This document shows positions 8,590 to 17,268 of a DNA stretch of 64,000 nt, piece by piece. A program made the position numbers and the translations under genes. Within the stretch, counting starts at the first letter, position 1. Every line of letters starts with the position of its first letter. Origin of the DNA: Capnocytophaga catalasegens (lineage in GTDB: Bacteria > Bacteroidota > Bacteroidia > Flavobacteriales > Flavobacteriaceae). The notes under the pieces are model-generated. The model saw nothing but the letters and a program-made list of their open reading frames with translations. It was not told where the DNA came from and did not search any database. The stretch covers positions 124,001-188,000 of the forward strand of contig NZ_BPMA01000012.1 in assembly GCF_026005215.1 (NCBI RefSeq). Reading direction: 5' to 3'.

Positions 8590-9771
8590 ATGAGCCAAGA
8601 AGTAAGCAAACGATACGCACAGCGAGGCGTTTCTGCCTCTAAGTCGGAAGTACATAGTGCTATTCAAAATATTGATAAAGGACTTTTTCCGAAAGCCTTT
8701 TGTAAAATTGTTCCTGATTTTTTGACCAATGACAACGAATATTGCCTGATTATGCACGCCGATGGAGCAGGAACAAAATCTTCGTTGGCATACGCCTATT
8801 GGAAAGAAACAGGCGATTTGTCCGTTTGGAAAGGTATCGCACAAGATGCCCTTATTATGAATATTGATGACCTTCTGTGCGTTGGCGCCACCAATAATAT
8901 CTTGCTTTCTTCAACCATTGGGCGAAACAAAAATGTAATTCCTGCACAAGTTATTTCGGCTATTATCAATGGTATGCAAGAACTTATAACAGAACTCAAA
9001 GATTACGGCATTACAATTCATTCTACAGGAGGTGAAACTGCGGACGTAGGTGATTTGGTTAGAACCATTATTGTTGATTCTACGGTTACTGCCCGAATGA
9101 AACGAAGTCAAGTAATTGATAATGCGAACATTAAACACGGTGATGTAATCGTAGGTCTGGCTTCATTCGGGAAGGCTATTTATGAAAATCAATACAACGG
9201 AGGAATGGGAAGTAACGGACTTACTTCTGCTCGACACGATGTTTTTGCTAACTATTTAGCAGAAAAATACCCTGAAAGTTTTGATACTTCTTTGCCTAAT
9301 GAATTGGTATATTCTGGTACAAAAAAACTAACTGATGCTATTGAAAATTCACCTATTAACGCAGGAAAATTAGTACTTTCGCCAACACGAACTTACGCTC
9401 CAATTATAAAAAAAATACTTGAAAACTATTCTCCAAAAGATATTCACGGAATGGTACATTGCAGTGGAGGAGCTCAAACCAAGATACTTCATTTTGTAGA
9501 TAATCTGCATGTCATCAAAGATAATTTGTTTAACATACCTCCCCTATTTAAACTCATTCAACAAGAATCAAAAACCGATTGGAAAGAAATGTATCAAGTT
9601 TTCAACTGCGGACATCGAATGGAATTATACGTTCCTGAGCAAATCGCTCAAAACATCATTGATATTTCAAAATCTTTTGAAGTTGAAGCACAAATTATCG
9701 GTCGTGTCGAAAAATTTGAAACCAAAAAACTAACTATCAAAAGTGAGTTTGGCACATTTGAATATTTCTAA
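8590..9771 (+). CDS. purM: Phosphoribosylformylglycinamidine cyclo-ligase (AIR synthase)
   Basis: The 393-residue protein has the PurM/AIRS pattern: RYAQRGVSASK at the N-terminus, HADGAGTKSSLAYAYW, DALIMNIDDLLCVGAT and HSTGGETADVGDLVRT in the nucleotide-binding half, then VHCSGGAQTKILHF and VFNCGHRMELYVP in the C-terminal domain. It closes FGAM to aminoimidazole ribotide using ATP in purine synthesis. The somewhat long form (about 390 residues) is usual in Bacteroidota. It stands alone from other pur genes here and has its own promoter. The following gene starts 9 bp after its stop. Confidence 0.9.
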   Translation: MSQEVSKRYAQRGVSASKSEVHSAIQNIDKGLFPKAFCKIVPDFLTNDNEYCLIMHADGAGTKSSLAYAYWKETGDLSVWKGIAQDALIMNIDDLLCVGATNNILLSSTIGRNKNVIPAQVISAIINGMQELITELKDYGITIHSTGGETADVGDLVRTIIVDSTVTARMKRSQVIDNANIKHGDVIVGLASFGKAIYENQYNGGMGSNGLTSARHDVFANYLAEKYPESFDTSLPNELVYSGTKKLTDAIENSPINAGKLVLSPTRTYAPIIKKILENYSPKDIHGMVHCSGGAQTKILHFVDNLHVIKDNLFNIPPLFKLIQQESKTDWKEMYQVFNCGHRMELYVPEQIAQNIIDISKSFEVEAQIIGRVEKFETKKLTIKSEFGTFEYF

Positions 9772-9780
9772 TTTTTCAAA

Positions 9781-10941
9781 ATGAATACTTATATTCAAAT
9801 ACGTTGTGCTTTTTTATATTTGTGTATCACGATAATACTCGGTATATTACTAAGGTCTGCGTATGTAATTTCTCCTTTTTTCAATTACCAATTTTTGCTC
9901 CATACCCATTCGCATATAGCTATTTTGGGGTGGATTTACACAATTATTACTGCGCTACTGAATCATTCATTTCTAGAAGAAAAATCGCAAAGAAAATATC
10001 GTAAGTTATTTATTTTCACGCAAATAACACTTACAGGAATGTTATTTAGCTTTCCTTGGCAAGGTTATGGCTTTTTTTCAATATTTTTTTCTTCGTTATT
10101 TTTATTAGCTTCATATTGTTATAGTTATTTTTTTCTAAAAAATATTTCTTTTGATAAGAAAAAAAATCCATCATACAAATTTGTAAGAGCAAGTATTTTT
10201 TTCTTACTTTTTTCAAGTATTGGAATATGGGCATTACCTGTTATTATAGCAACTTTGGGCAAAGAAAGCCCGATGTATCAATCTTCAATTTATTTCTTTT
10301 TGCACTTTCAATACAACGGATTTATACTAACGGCACTGACTGCTCTTTGGGTTCAAAAATTAGAAAAAATCAGTAATAATATAAAATTAACCACTTGTTA
10401 TTATGGAGTTTTGGTAGGTATTTTAGGAACATTATTTTTGTCTTGGACAGGACTTTTTCAAACCCAATGGATGTACTGGATTGGAGGTATTTCTGCTGTT
10501 ATATGGCTTATTAGCTTACTGATAATGAGCTATTTATATTTTCAAAAAATTAAAAAATCTGTTTTACTATCCATTTTTGTAGGAATGCTTTTAGTAAAAA
10601 CGATTTTTCTTTCTCTGGGAATTTTTCCTTATGTTGTCAAACGAATTTTTTTTAATACCGACCTTATAATAAGCTACTTACACTTTACATTTTTGGGTGT
10701 TATTATGTTTGGAATTTTATATTTTTTGAAAGAAAAATTGAAAATAATACTTTCCTTTTGGTCTATTTTGATTTATACAATAGCTTTTTTATCAACCGAA
10801 ATTCTTATTTTTTACAAAGGAATGGCAATATGGTTTGGATTTAATTTGCCCACCAATTATTTTAATTTACTCTTTATTTTCAGCTGTTTATACTTAATTG
10901 TTATCTCTTGGACAAGGCAAATTTGGAAAATGAAATCATAA
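9781..10941 (+). CDS. Polytopic membrane protein with conserved histidine motifs
   Basis: The 386-residue product is almost entirely hydrophobic, with about 11-12 predicted membrane helices and no signal peptide. Three helices carry histidines in patterns recalling heme-copper oxidase subunit I and its relatives: LLHTHSHIAILGW (about residue 40), FFLHFQYNGF (about 175) and YLHFTFLGVIMFG (about 300). I believe it belongs to an unnamed flavobacterial family with these motifs, but I cannot assign an oxidase activity, because the full set of six ligands is not evident. It follows purM by 9 bp and may be read from the purM promoter. Confidence 0.7.
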   Translation: MNTYIQIRCAFLYLCITIILGILLRSAYVISPFFNYQFLLHTHSHIAILGWIYTIITALLNHSFLEEKSQRKYRKLFIFTQITLTGMLFSFPWQGYGFFSIFFSSLFLLASYCYSYFFLKNISFDKKKNPSYKFVRASIFFLLFSSIGIWALPVIIATLGKESPMYQSSIYFFLHFQYNGFILTALTALWVQKLEKISNNIKLTTCYYGVLVGILGTLFLSWTGLFQTQWMYWIGGISAVIWLISLLIMSYLYFQKIKKSVLLSIFVGMLLVKTIFLSLGIFPYVVKRIFFNTDLIISYLHFTFLGVIMFGILYFLKEKLKIILSFWSILIYTIAFLSTEILIFYKGMAIWFGFNLPTNYFNLLFIFSCLYLIVISWTRQIWKMKS

Positions 10942-11060
10942 TCTTTTAATTTTAAGCTAAAAAAATTTTTTCTATAAAAATAAATTGGAATACATTTGGA
11001 AACAATACAAATGCAAATCAAAGAGCTAACCATTCTATATTTCTTCAGATTTATTTAATA

Positions 11061-11382
11061 GCTAATTTATGTAAAAAAAGTATTCGGAAAACACCGAAAA
11101 AGGAATTGCTATACTTGGAAAATTTGGTCAATAAAAATTCTACGCTATGGTAAATTTTCTAACTATTTTGCACAAATTCTTTGAATTTGAAAACTATACA
11201 CATTTGGCAAGTGATACCTTTGTTAATTCTGGAAAAATTACAAGAGTTTATTGAATTGAATGATTGGAATGATCAGAGAACTTCGTTTAGCCGATTTTTT
11301 TAAACTCAATGAAATCTTCAAAAGAAAAAACATTCACTTCAAGCCAACTATTACAAAATCCGAAAACTTATATAATTATTGA
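11061..11382 (+). pseudogene. Decayed coding remnant with stops and a one-base slip
   Basis: In one forward frame the stretch 11061-11301 reads as plausible protein (KKSIRKTPKKELLYLENLV, later LEKLQEFIELNDWNDQRTS) but is broken by stops at 11151-11153 and 11160-11162. It stops again at 11301-11303, inside a run of seven T at 11295-11301. Removing one T lets the frame continue as KLNEIFKRKNIHFKPTITK to a stop at 11380-11382. This pattern suggests a dead gene fragment of about 100 codons. I do not recognise the family. The rest of the 10942-11435 gap holds only AT-rich DNA and the terminator that follows. Confidence 0.45.
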
Positions 11383-11387
11383 CTTAA

Positions 11388-11420
11388 TAAAAAAACAGCC
11401 TTTAAAAAGGCTGTTTTTTT
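11388..11420 (-). terminator. Intrinsic terminator of pnp
   Basis: AACAGCCTTT pairs with AAAGGCTGTT around a short A-rich loop, with T runs on both strands, so it can act bidirectionally. It lies just beyond the pnp stop at 11436. Confidence 0.85.
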
Positions 11421-11435
11421 ATTATAAAACGAATT

Positions 11436-13586
11436 TTATTCTTCTTTTTTAGAATGTTGTATTTTTGGGCGATGTACCTTTTCAGGACGAGGCAATAAAG
11501 CCTTGCGAGATACACGAGTTTTTTTAGTTTTAGGGTCAATACCCAAATATTTTACCTCAAAGATATCTCCTTCTTTAAGTATATCTGTAACTTTTTCTGT
11601 CCGCTCCCAAGCCATTTCTGAAATATGAAGAAAAGAATCTTTTCCTGGCATAAACTCTACAATAGCTCCAAAATCAAGCAAGCGAACAACTTTTACCGAA
11701 TACGTTTGTCCTTCTACGGGTTCAAACGATACCGCTTTGACCGCTTCTATGGCTTGTTCAATACCTTGCGCATCAGTTCCCAAAATTTCCACAATACCCA
11801 ACTCACCAACCTCTTCAACGACAATCGTAGTTTTGGTACACTCTTGAAGCTCTTGGATATTTTTACCTCCTGTACCAATGAACGCTCCAATATATTCTTT
11901 TGGCATTTCCATTTTTACAATTTTCGGAGCATGAGGTTTCACTTCAGAAGCTGGTTTTGCTATTGTATCAGTTATTTTGCCCAATATGTGCATACGTCCT
12001 TCACGAGCTTGTTCAAGGGCTTTTTCAAGAATTTCATATGTTAATCCTTTTATTTTTATATCCATTTGACAAGCTGTAATTCCATCTTTGGTTCCTGTAA
12101 CTTTAAAATCCATATCACCCAAATGGTCTTCATCACCCAAAATATCGGAAAGAACTGCATAGCGATCGCCATCAGTAATAAGCCCCATTGCAATTCCTGA
12201 AACTGGTTTTTTCATCTGAACCCCAGCATCCATAAGTGCTAATGTTCCAGCGCAAACTGTTGCCATAGAAGACGACCCATTCGATTCTAACACTTCGGAA
12301 ACCACGCGAACTGTATAAGGACAATCAGCTGGAATCATTCGTTTTAATGCACGTTGTGCCAAGTTTCCGTGTCCGATTTCTCTACGAGAAGTTCCTCGAA
12401 GAGGGCGAGCCTCTCCTGTTGAAAAAGGTGGAAAATTATAATGTAAATAGAACCGCTCTTCACCTTGTTCTGTGGGGAGATCAATAACATTTGCCTCACG
12501 TGATGTTCCCAAGGTAACCGTCGCCAAAGCCTGTGTTTCACCTCGTGTAAAAATAGATGACCCATGAGGTGAAGGCAAATAATCAATCTCACACCAGATA
12601 GGACGTATTTGCGTTGTATTTCGTCCATCTAAACGGATATTTTCATTCAAAATCAGATTACGAACTGCCTCTTTTTGAGCTTTTCCAAAATATTTGGCAA
12701 TTAAAGCTCCATATTCTTCTAATTCTTCTTCGTTAAATAAGGCTTCACACGCTGTTTTTACAGCATCAAACTTATCACTTCGTTCGTGTTTTGTTGTGTT
12801 CTCTTTGGCAATGGCATAACACTTATCATAGCAGAAATCATAGACTTTTTGAGTGATTTCTTCGTTTTCTTCGGGAACTTGATATGTTCTAATTTCTTTA
12901 CTAATTTTCGTAGCTAAGCGTTGCTGTGCCTCAATTTGCACTTTAATAGATTCGTGAGCGAAATGAATTGCATCAGCCATTTCTTTTTCAGAGACTTCGT
13001 CCATTTCTCCTTCAACCATTGCTACAAAATCTTTGGAAGCCCCAACCATAATGTCCATATCTGATAGTTTCAACTGCTCAGGACTTGGATTGATTACAAA
13101 TTTCCCGTCAATACGCCCTACACGAACCTCTGAAATAGGTCCATCAAAAGGAATGTCAGAAACGGCAATACATGCCGAAGCTGCCAATCCTGCTAAGGCA
13201 TCGGGCATAACATTTTCATCGTGAGACATCAATTGAATCATCACTTGAGTCTCACAAAAATAATCTTTTGGAAACAACGGGCGAAGAACTCTATCAACCA
13301 AGCGCATTGTAAGTACTTCTTGGTCACTTGGGCGAGCTTCGCGTTTGAAAAATCCGCCAGGGAAACGCCCTGCTGCTGCAAATTTCTCACGATAATCTAC
13401 TGTCAAAGGTAGAAAATCAACCCCTTCTCCTGCTTCTTTATTGGAAACTACTGTGGCAAGGAGCATAGCGTTGCCCATACGTACCACAACAGAACCATCA
13501 GCTTGTTTTGCCAATTTGCCCGTTTCGATAGATATTTCTCTACCATCATCAAGGACAATGATTTCTTTTTTTACTTCTGGAATCAT
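11436..13586 (-). CDS. pnp: Polyribonucleotide nucleotidyltransferase (PNPase)
   Basis: The 716-residue protein has two RNase PH-like domains (about 12-145 and 320-460), with [16 protein letters not shown] and [17 protein letters not shown] as characteristic phosphate/RNA-binding segments. These are followed by a KH domain with [13 protein letters not shown] (about 560-610) and an S1 domain (about 627-695). It degrades RNA 3' to 5' phosphorolytically. It lies 199 bp downstream of rpsO on the same strand, the classic rpsO-pnp order. A terminator follows rpsO, and the long leader (13587-13757) contains a short inverted repeat GTCAG/CTGAC near 13646-13661, so expression may be partly uncoupled from rpsO. 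Confidence 0.97.
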   Translation of the reverse strand: MIPEVKKEIIVLDDGREISIETGKLAKQADGSVVVRMGNAMLLATVVSNKEAGEGVDFLPLTVDYREKFAAAGRFPGGFFKREARPSDQEVLTMRLVDRVLRPLFPKDYFCETQVMIQLMSHDENVMPDALAGLAASACIAVSDIPFDGPISEVRVGRIDGKFVINPSPEQLKLSDMDIMVGASKDFVAMVEGEMDEVSEKEMADAIHFAHESIKVQIEAQQRLATKISKEIRTYQVPEENEEITQKVYDFCYDKCYAIAKENTTKHERSDKFDAVKTACEALFNEEELEEYGALIAKYFGKAQKEAVRNLILNENIRLDGRNTTQIRPIWCEIDYLPSPHGSSIFTRGETQALATVTLGTSREANVIDLPTEQGEERFYLHYNFPPFSTGEARPLRGTSRREIGHGNLAQRALKRMIPADCPYTVRVVSEVLESNGSSSMATVCAGTLALMDAGVQMKKPVSGIAMGLITDGDRYAVLSDILGDEDHLGDMDFKVTGTKDGITACQMDIKIKGLTYEILEKALEQAREGRMHILGKITDTIAKPASEVKPHAPKIVKMEMPKEYIGAFIGTGGKNIQELQECTKTTIVVEEVGELGIVEILGTDAQGIEQAIEAVKAVSFEPVEGQTYSVKVVRLLDFGAIVEFMPGKDSFLHISEMAWERTEKVTDILKEGDIFEVKYLGIDPKTKKTRVSRKALLPRPEKVHRPKIQHSKKEE

Positions 13587-13757
13587 AAATTCGTAAATTT
13601 TAAAAAATTAAACAAAAAGCTGTGTTGTTGTAGTTTATTCCCAATGGTCAGTTAGCACTGACAGGCTTCTTTTTTGTTGGTTTTTTGTAAATTCATATTT
13701 ACTTAAAAATTGTCATAAAAACAATAAATTTAAATTTTTTCTTTACAAGAAAGAAAA

Positions 13758-13783
13758 AAAGAGGCAAAAAAGCCTCCTTTTGC
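13758..13783 (-). terminator. Terminator or attenuator between rpsO and pnp
   Basis: On the minus strand GGAGGC pairs with GCCTC across a T-rich loop and is followed by seven T. It lies directly after the rpsO stop at 13786. Confidence 0.8.
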
Positions 13784-13785
13784 AA

Positions 13786-14055
13786 TTATTTTCTAATACC
13801 CAATTCTTTAATGATAGCTCTGTAACGCTCAATATCTTTTTCTTTAAGGTAATCAAGCAAACTTCTGCGTTTACCTACTAATCTTACCAAAGAACGCTCT
13901 GTATTATAATCTTTACGATTTTTACGCAAGTGTTCTGTTAAGTGATTGATTCGATGTGTAAATAGCGCTATTTGCCCTTCGGCAGAACCTGTATTAGTTT
14001 CACTTCCGCCATGTTTTTTGAAAATTTCTGCTTTAACTTCTTTCGTTAGATACAT
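13786..14055 (-). CDS. rpsO: 30S ribosomal protein S15
   Basis: The 89-residue protein is full length for S15 and has the family pattern TNTGSAEGQIALFTHRINHL and SLVRLVGKRRSLLDYLK. It binds 16S rRNA in the platform of the small subunit. The start at 14055 lies about 45 bases after a -7 box. It precedes pnp, and a hairpin with a T run follows it. Confidence 0.97.
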   Translation of the reverse strand: MYLTKEVKAEIFKKHGGSETNTGSAEGQIALFTHRINHLTEHLRKNRKDYNTERSLVRLVGKRRSLLDYLKEKDIERYRAIIKELGIRK

Positions 14056-14100
14056 TCCAATATTATTTAAATGATTATTATGTACTTAAAAATTCGGGTG

Positions 14101-14108
14101 CAAATATA
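14101..14108 (-). promoter_or_regulatory. -7 promoter box for rpsO
   Basis: The minus strand reads TATATTTG followed by CACC, leaving a leader of about 40 bases before the rpsO ATG at 14055. Confidence 0.6.
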
Positions 14109-14202
14109 TAACAATATTTTTATATAGCAAATTTTTCATTGATTTTTTATTAACAGCAATTTCATTTTCAACAAAATTGCCTCCTATATTATATATTTTT
14201 CG

Positions 14203-14210
14203 TATTTTTG
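14203..14210 (+). promoter_or_regulatory. -7 promoter box for the MBL-fold gene
   Basis: TATTTTTG matches TAnnTTTG and is followed by CC. A possible TTG start at 14208 falls inside this box, which excludes it and favours the GTG at 14235. Confidence 0.6.
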
Positions 14211-14234
14211 CCATTTAAAAATAAAAAATTTTTT

Positions 14235-14996
14235 GTGAAAATAACTTTTTTAGGCACAGGAACCTCGCAAGGCATACCCGTGATAGGCATTGACCACCCT
14301 GTAGGACAAAGTGCAGACCCAAAGGACAAGCGATTACGGACTTCAGCTATGTTATCGTGGGGAGATATCAACATCAATATTGATTGCTCTCCTGATTTCC
14401 GTCAGCAAATGCTCACTCATAATGTACGACACTTAGAGGCTATTCTTTTTACCCACGAACACGCCGACCACACTGCTGGATTAGACGATATTCGCCCTTT
14501 TGTATATCTGCAAGGCGACATGCCTATTTATGCACAAGAGCGTGTTATTGAGCAACTTAAACAACGTTTTCATTATATTTTTGCTACAGAAAACCGATAC
14601 CCTGGAGCTCCTTCTGTCCATATTCATCAGGTAGAAGAAATGCCTTTTTTGCTTTTTGGTAAGAAAGTAACTCCTATAAATATAATACATGGCAACCTAC
14701 CTATCTTAGGTTATCGTATTGATAACATAGCGTATATAACCGATGCAAAATATATTCACGATGAAGAATTAAAAAAACTACACAATCTTGACATGCTGGT
14801 TATCAATGCTTTACGAAAAGAAGAACACCCGACACACTTTACCCTATCACAAGCGGTTGATATTATCAAAGAAATAAAACCTCAACGTAGCTATTTAACA
14901 CATATTAGCCAAGCGTTGGGTTTTCATCAAGAAGTACAAAAAGAACTTCCTACAAATGTTTTTTTGGCGTATGATAATTTAGTTATAGATATCTAG
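14235..14996 (+). CDS. MBL-fold metallo-hydrolase (PhnP-like)
   Basis: With the GTG start at 14235 the product is 253 residues beginning MKITFLGTGTSQGIPVIG, the usual opening of this family. Zinc ligands are visible in FTHEHADHTAGLDD, and further histidines in IIHGNLPILGYR, AYITDAKYI and YLTHISQALGFH. The closest named relatives are PhnP cyclic phosphodiesterases and RNase Z-like hydrolases, so the substrate cannot be fixed from sequence. It is likely cytoplasmic. The promoter box at 14203-14210 sets the start. It is convergent with the SRP RNA gene. Confidence 0.85.
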   Translation: MKITFLGTGTSQGIPVIGIDHPVGQSADPKDKRLRTSAMLSWGDININIDCSPDFRQQMLTHNVRHLEAILFTHEHADHTAGLDDIRPFVYLQGDMPIYAQERVIEQLKQRFHYIFATENRYPGAPSVHIHQVEEMPFLLFGKKVTPINIIHGNLPILGYRIDNIAYITDAKYIHDEELKKLHNLDMLVINALRKEEHPTHFTLSQAVDIIKEIKPQRSYLTHISQALGFHQEVQKELPTNVFLAYDNLVIDI

Positions 14997-15023
14997 ACCC
15001 TTGTATTTCAATTTATTACAAAT

Positions 15024-15123
15024 AAAAAAGGCAAGCTACCCACATCGCACCGCTACAACCTTATACCTTTGCTGTGTTCCCACCCTGGAGGATTCTAAGG
15101 GAGCTGGTCGTGTAGGACTTGCC
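15024..15123 (-). ncRNA. ffs: Signal recognition particle RNA (small bacterial type)
   Basis: Read on the minus strand, the segment starts GGCAAGTCC and ends GTAGCTTGCC, forming a closing stem, and has the apical domain CAGGGTGGGAACACAGCAAAG that binds Ffh. A run of six T directly follows (15024-15029). A -7 box lies six bases upstream of the 5' end. I recognise the pattern as the roughly 95-nt Bacteroidota SRP RNA. It guides nascent membrane and secreted proteins to the translocon together with Ffh. Confidence 0.85.
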
Positions 15124-15128
15124 GAGGG

Positions 15129-15136
15129 CAAAGGTA
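15129..15136 (-). promoter_or_regulatory. -7 promoter box for SRP RNA
   Basis: The minus strand reads TACCTTTG immediately upstream of the RNA 5' end at about 15123. Confidence 0.65.
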
Positions 15137-15178
15137 CAAATATTTTACATTTCTGCAAATTATATCAAAAAAAATTTT

Positions 15179-15186
15179 TATCTTTG
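15179..15186 (+). promoter_or_regulatory. -7 promoter box for ndk
   Basis: TATCTTTG matches TAnnTTTG, 28 bases before the ndk ATG at 15215. It is divergent from the SRP RNA promoter. Confidence 0.55.
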
Positions 15187-15214
15187 ACATTGAAATTTAT
15201 AAAAAAATAAAATA

Positions 15215-15637
15215 ATGAAAACCAATAGAACTTTTACAATGATTAAACCCAATGCCGTAGAAAATGGGCATATAGGTGCTATTATTCAACAAATTACGGA
15301 AGGTGGTTTTAAAATTTTGGCAATGAAATACACACATCTTTCTGCTGGTGAAGCTCGTAAATTTTACGAAATTCATCAAGAGAAACCTTTCTTTGAAACG
15401 CTGGTTTCTTTTATGTCGCGTAGCCCAATTGTTGTTATGGTTTTAGAAAAAGAAAATGCTGTGGAGGATTTTCGCAAATTCATAGGTGCTACCAATCCAG
15501 AAGTGGCTGAAAAAGGTACAATTCGGCAAAAATACGGGAAAGATGTTACCGAAAATGCGATACACGGTGCTGACAGCAACGAAAATGCAGAAAAAGAAGC
15601 TTCTTTTTATTTTTCAAAACGAGAAATATTTGATTAA
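15215..15637 (+). CDS. ndk: Nucleoside diphosphate kinase
   Basis: The 140-residue protein is of normal length and contains the NDK signature. These are [17 protein letters not shown] at the start, the phosphate-binding region [18 protein letters not shown] and the active-site loop with the phospho-accepting histidine in NAIHGADS. It transfers gamma-phosphate between nucleoside di- and triphosphates in the cytoplasm. It has its own promoter and is followed about 120 bp later by apt, another nucleotide gene. Confidence 0.97.
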   Translation: MKTNRTFTMIKPNAVENGHIGAIIQQITEGGFKILAMKYTHLSAGEARKFYEIHQEKPFFETLVSFMSRSPIVVMVLEKENAVEDFRKFIGATNPEVAEKGTIRQKYGKDVTENAIHGADSNENAEKEASFYFSKREIFD

Positions 15638-15662
15638 GGATTTATATTTAAGTATTTTTTTT

Positions 15663-15670
15663 TACTTTTG
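15663..15670 (+). promoter_or_regulatory. -7 promoter box upstream of apt
   Basis: TACTTTTG matches TAnnTTTG and is followed by CAA. The implied leader before the apt ATG at 15756 is about 80 bases. Confidence 0.5.
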
Positions 15671-15755
15671 CAATTTGAAATTCTTTCTAAACAGATTTTT
15701 GATTTTCAATTTCTGTTTGGAGAGATTTTGTGTGTATTAAACAGAGATATTACCT

Positions 15756-16280
15756 ATGAATACAGAAATACATTTAGAAAATTATATAAGAGATATTGTT
15801 GATTTCCCTAAAAAAGGAATTATTTTTAAAGATATTACTCCCTTGCTATTGAGTCCCGAAGCTACACAAGAAGTTATCAACCAATTTGTAAAAGCGCTCA
15901 ACGGCTTAAAAGTTGATAAAGTTGTTGGAATGGAAAGTCGAGGCTTTTTCTTCGGAACACTTCTTGCACAACAATTAGGCGTTGGTTTCATTCCTGTTCG
16001 CAAACCCGGAAAACTTCCTTATCAAACCATCAGTGAGGAATATACGTTAGAATATGGCATAGACCGATTAGAAATGCACGCCGATGCGATTAAAAAAGGT
16101 GAAAATATTTTAATTCACGATGATGTTTTAGCAACAGGAGGTACAGCTGCTGCTACTTGCCGATTGGTAGAACGCTTGGGAGGAAACATCGTGCAGTTAA
16201 GTTTTCTGATGGAATTAACTTTCTTACACGGGCGAGAAAAATTAAGTAATTATGAAGTTGTTTCTCTGATAAAATCATAA
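15756..16280 (+). CDS. apt: Adenine phosphoribosyltransferase
   Basis: The 174-residue protein starts with the typical APRT segment IRDIVDFPKKGIIFKDITPL. It carries the PRPP-binding motif ILIHDDVLATGGTAAA (about 124-139) and the flexible loop region RKPGKLPYQTISEEYTLEYG. It converts adenine and PRPP to AMP in purine salvage. It is of usual length and cytoplasmic. It converges with the CDF transporter gene, 20 bp away. Confidence 0.95.
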   Translation: MNTEIHLENYIRDIVDFPKKGIIFKDITPLLLSPEATQEVINQFVKALNGLKVDKVVGMESRGFFFGTLLAQQLGVGFIPVRKPGKLPYQTISEEYTLEYGIDRLEMHADAIKKGENILIHDDVLATGGTAAATCRLVERLGGNIVQLSFLMELTFLHGREKLSNYEVVSLIKS

Positions 16281-16300
16281 AAAAGGCATCGACATAAATA

Positions 16301-17176
16301 CTATATTTCTTTGTAATCGGGTTCAATATGAATAAAAACTGAAGTTAATGTATCTACGCGTTTATACAAAGTATGTTGAAGTATGTGTGCTAAATCGTGC
16401 CCTTCTTTTACAGAAATATCTCCATTAACAATCACGTGTAAATCTACGCAATATCGCATTCCGACCTTGCGAATATGGCATTTTTCTATCCCAATAATTC
16501 CTTCAACTTCTTTGGAAATTTCATAAATTCGAGCAGAAAGTTCATCATAAATATCTTCATCAAGAATTTCACCAAGGGCAGGTCGAAAAATAGCATAAGC
16601 ATTGTACAGAATAATCCCCGAAGCGAGAAGTGCTGCCCAATCATCAGCAGTTTCATACCCTTCTCCCAAAAGCAAAGCAATAGTAATTCCCACAAAAGCA
16701 GCTACCGAAGTAATTGCATCGGCACGGTGATGCCACGCATCAGCTTTGAGTGATGTACTATTAGTTAATTTACTATTTTTCAATACGATACGATATGAAA
16801 TCTCTTTCCAAAGAATAATAATCGCCAATACAAGAAGTGTCCATTTTTCGGGTAAAGTGTGTGGTGTTCTTATATTCTGAACACTCTGATAAGCTATAAC
16901 TATTGCCGAAGTAATCAAAAAACCAACAACCACAAAAGTTACCAATGCTTCAATCTTACCGTGCCCGTACGGATGGTTCTCATCAGCAGGTTTTTCTGCA
17001 TATTTTAGCCCTACAAGCACCAAAATAGAAGCAAATGTATCTGTAACTGATTCTATTGCATCGGCAATAAGTGCATACGAATTTCCAAAAAATCCTGCCA
17101 AAAACTTGACCAAGGCTAAACCTAAATTACCTACAATGCTAAAATATGTTGCTTTTATAGCTGTTTTTTCTTTCAT
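16301..17176 (-). CDS. Cation diffusion facilitator family metal transporter
   Basis: The protein of 291 residues has six membrane helices. It has the CDF metal-site residues in NSYALIADAIESVTDTFAS (helix 2) and SLKADAWHHRADAITSVAAF (helix 5), then a C-terminal cytoplasmic domain with HIRKVGMRYCVDLHVIV and HIEP. It should export zinc, iron or another divalent metal in exchange for protons. I chose the ATG at 17176. The ATG at 17191 would begin almost exactly at the predicted transcription start set by the -7 box at 17200-17207. Confidence 0.92.
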   Translation of the reverse strand: MKEKTAIKATYFSIVGNLGLALVKFLAGFFGNSYALIADAIESVTDTFASILVLVGLKYAEKPADENHPYGHGKIEALVTFVVVGFLITSAIVIAYQSVQNIRTPHTLPEKWTLLVLAIIILWKEISYRIVLKNSKLTNSTSLKADAWHHRADAITSVAAFVGITIALLLGEGYETADDWAALLASGIILYNAYAIFRPALGEILDEDIYDELSARIYEISKEVEGIIGIEKCHIRKVGMRYCVDLHVIVNGDISVKEGHDLAHILQHTLYKRVDTLTSVFIHIEPDYKEI

Positions 17177-17199
17177 TATATCCCCTTGCATTCAACGAG

Positions 17200-17207
17200 C
17201 AAAAGTA
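17200..17207 (-). promoter_or_regulatory. -7 promoter box for the CDF transporter
   Basis: The minus strand reads TACTTTTG, placing transcription start near 17193 and favouring translation from 17176. Confidence 0.55.
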
Positions 17208-17239
17208 CGACTTTTTTTTATCTTTCAAAGAAAAAAATG

Positions 17240-17247
17240 TATCTTTG
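17240..17247 (+). promoter_or_regulatory. -7 promoter box for the lactonase-like gene
   Basis: TATCTTTG matches TAnnTTTG, 21 bases before the ATG at 17269. Confidence 0.6.
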
Positions 17248-17268
17248 CCAAACTAAATTTGACAAATT

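Noticed and set aside
11061-11382. Insertion sequence remnant
   Set aside because: No inverted terminal repeats, target duplication or recognisable transposase motif is visible, so I left it as a pseudogene of unknown family.
15001-15210. A 69-codon forward ORF
   Set aside because: It lies across the SRP RNA gene and its divergent promoters, and its translation has no family features.
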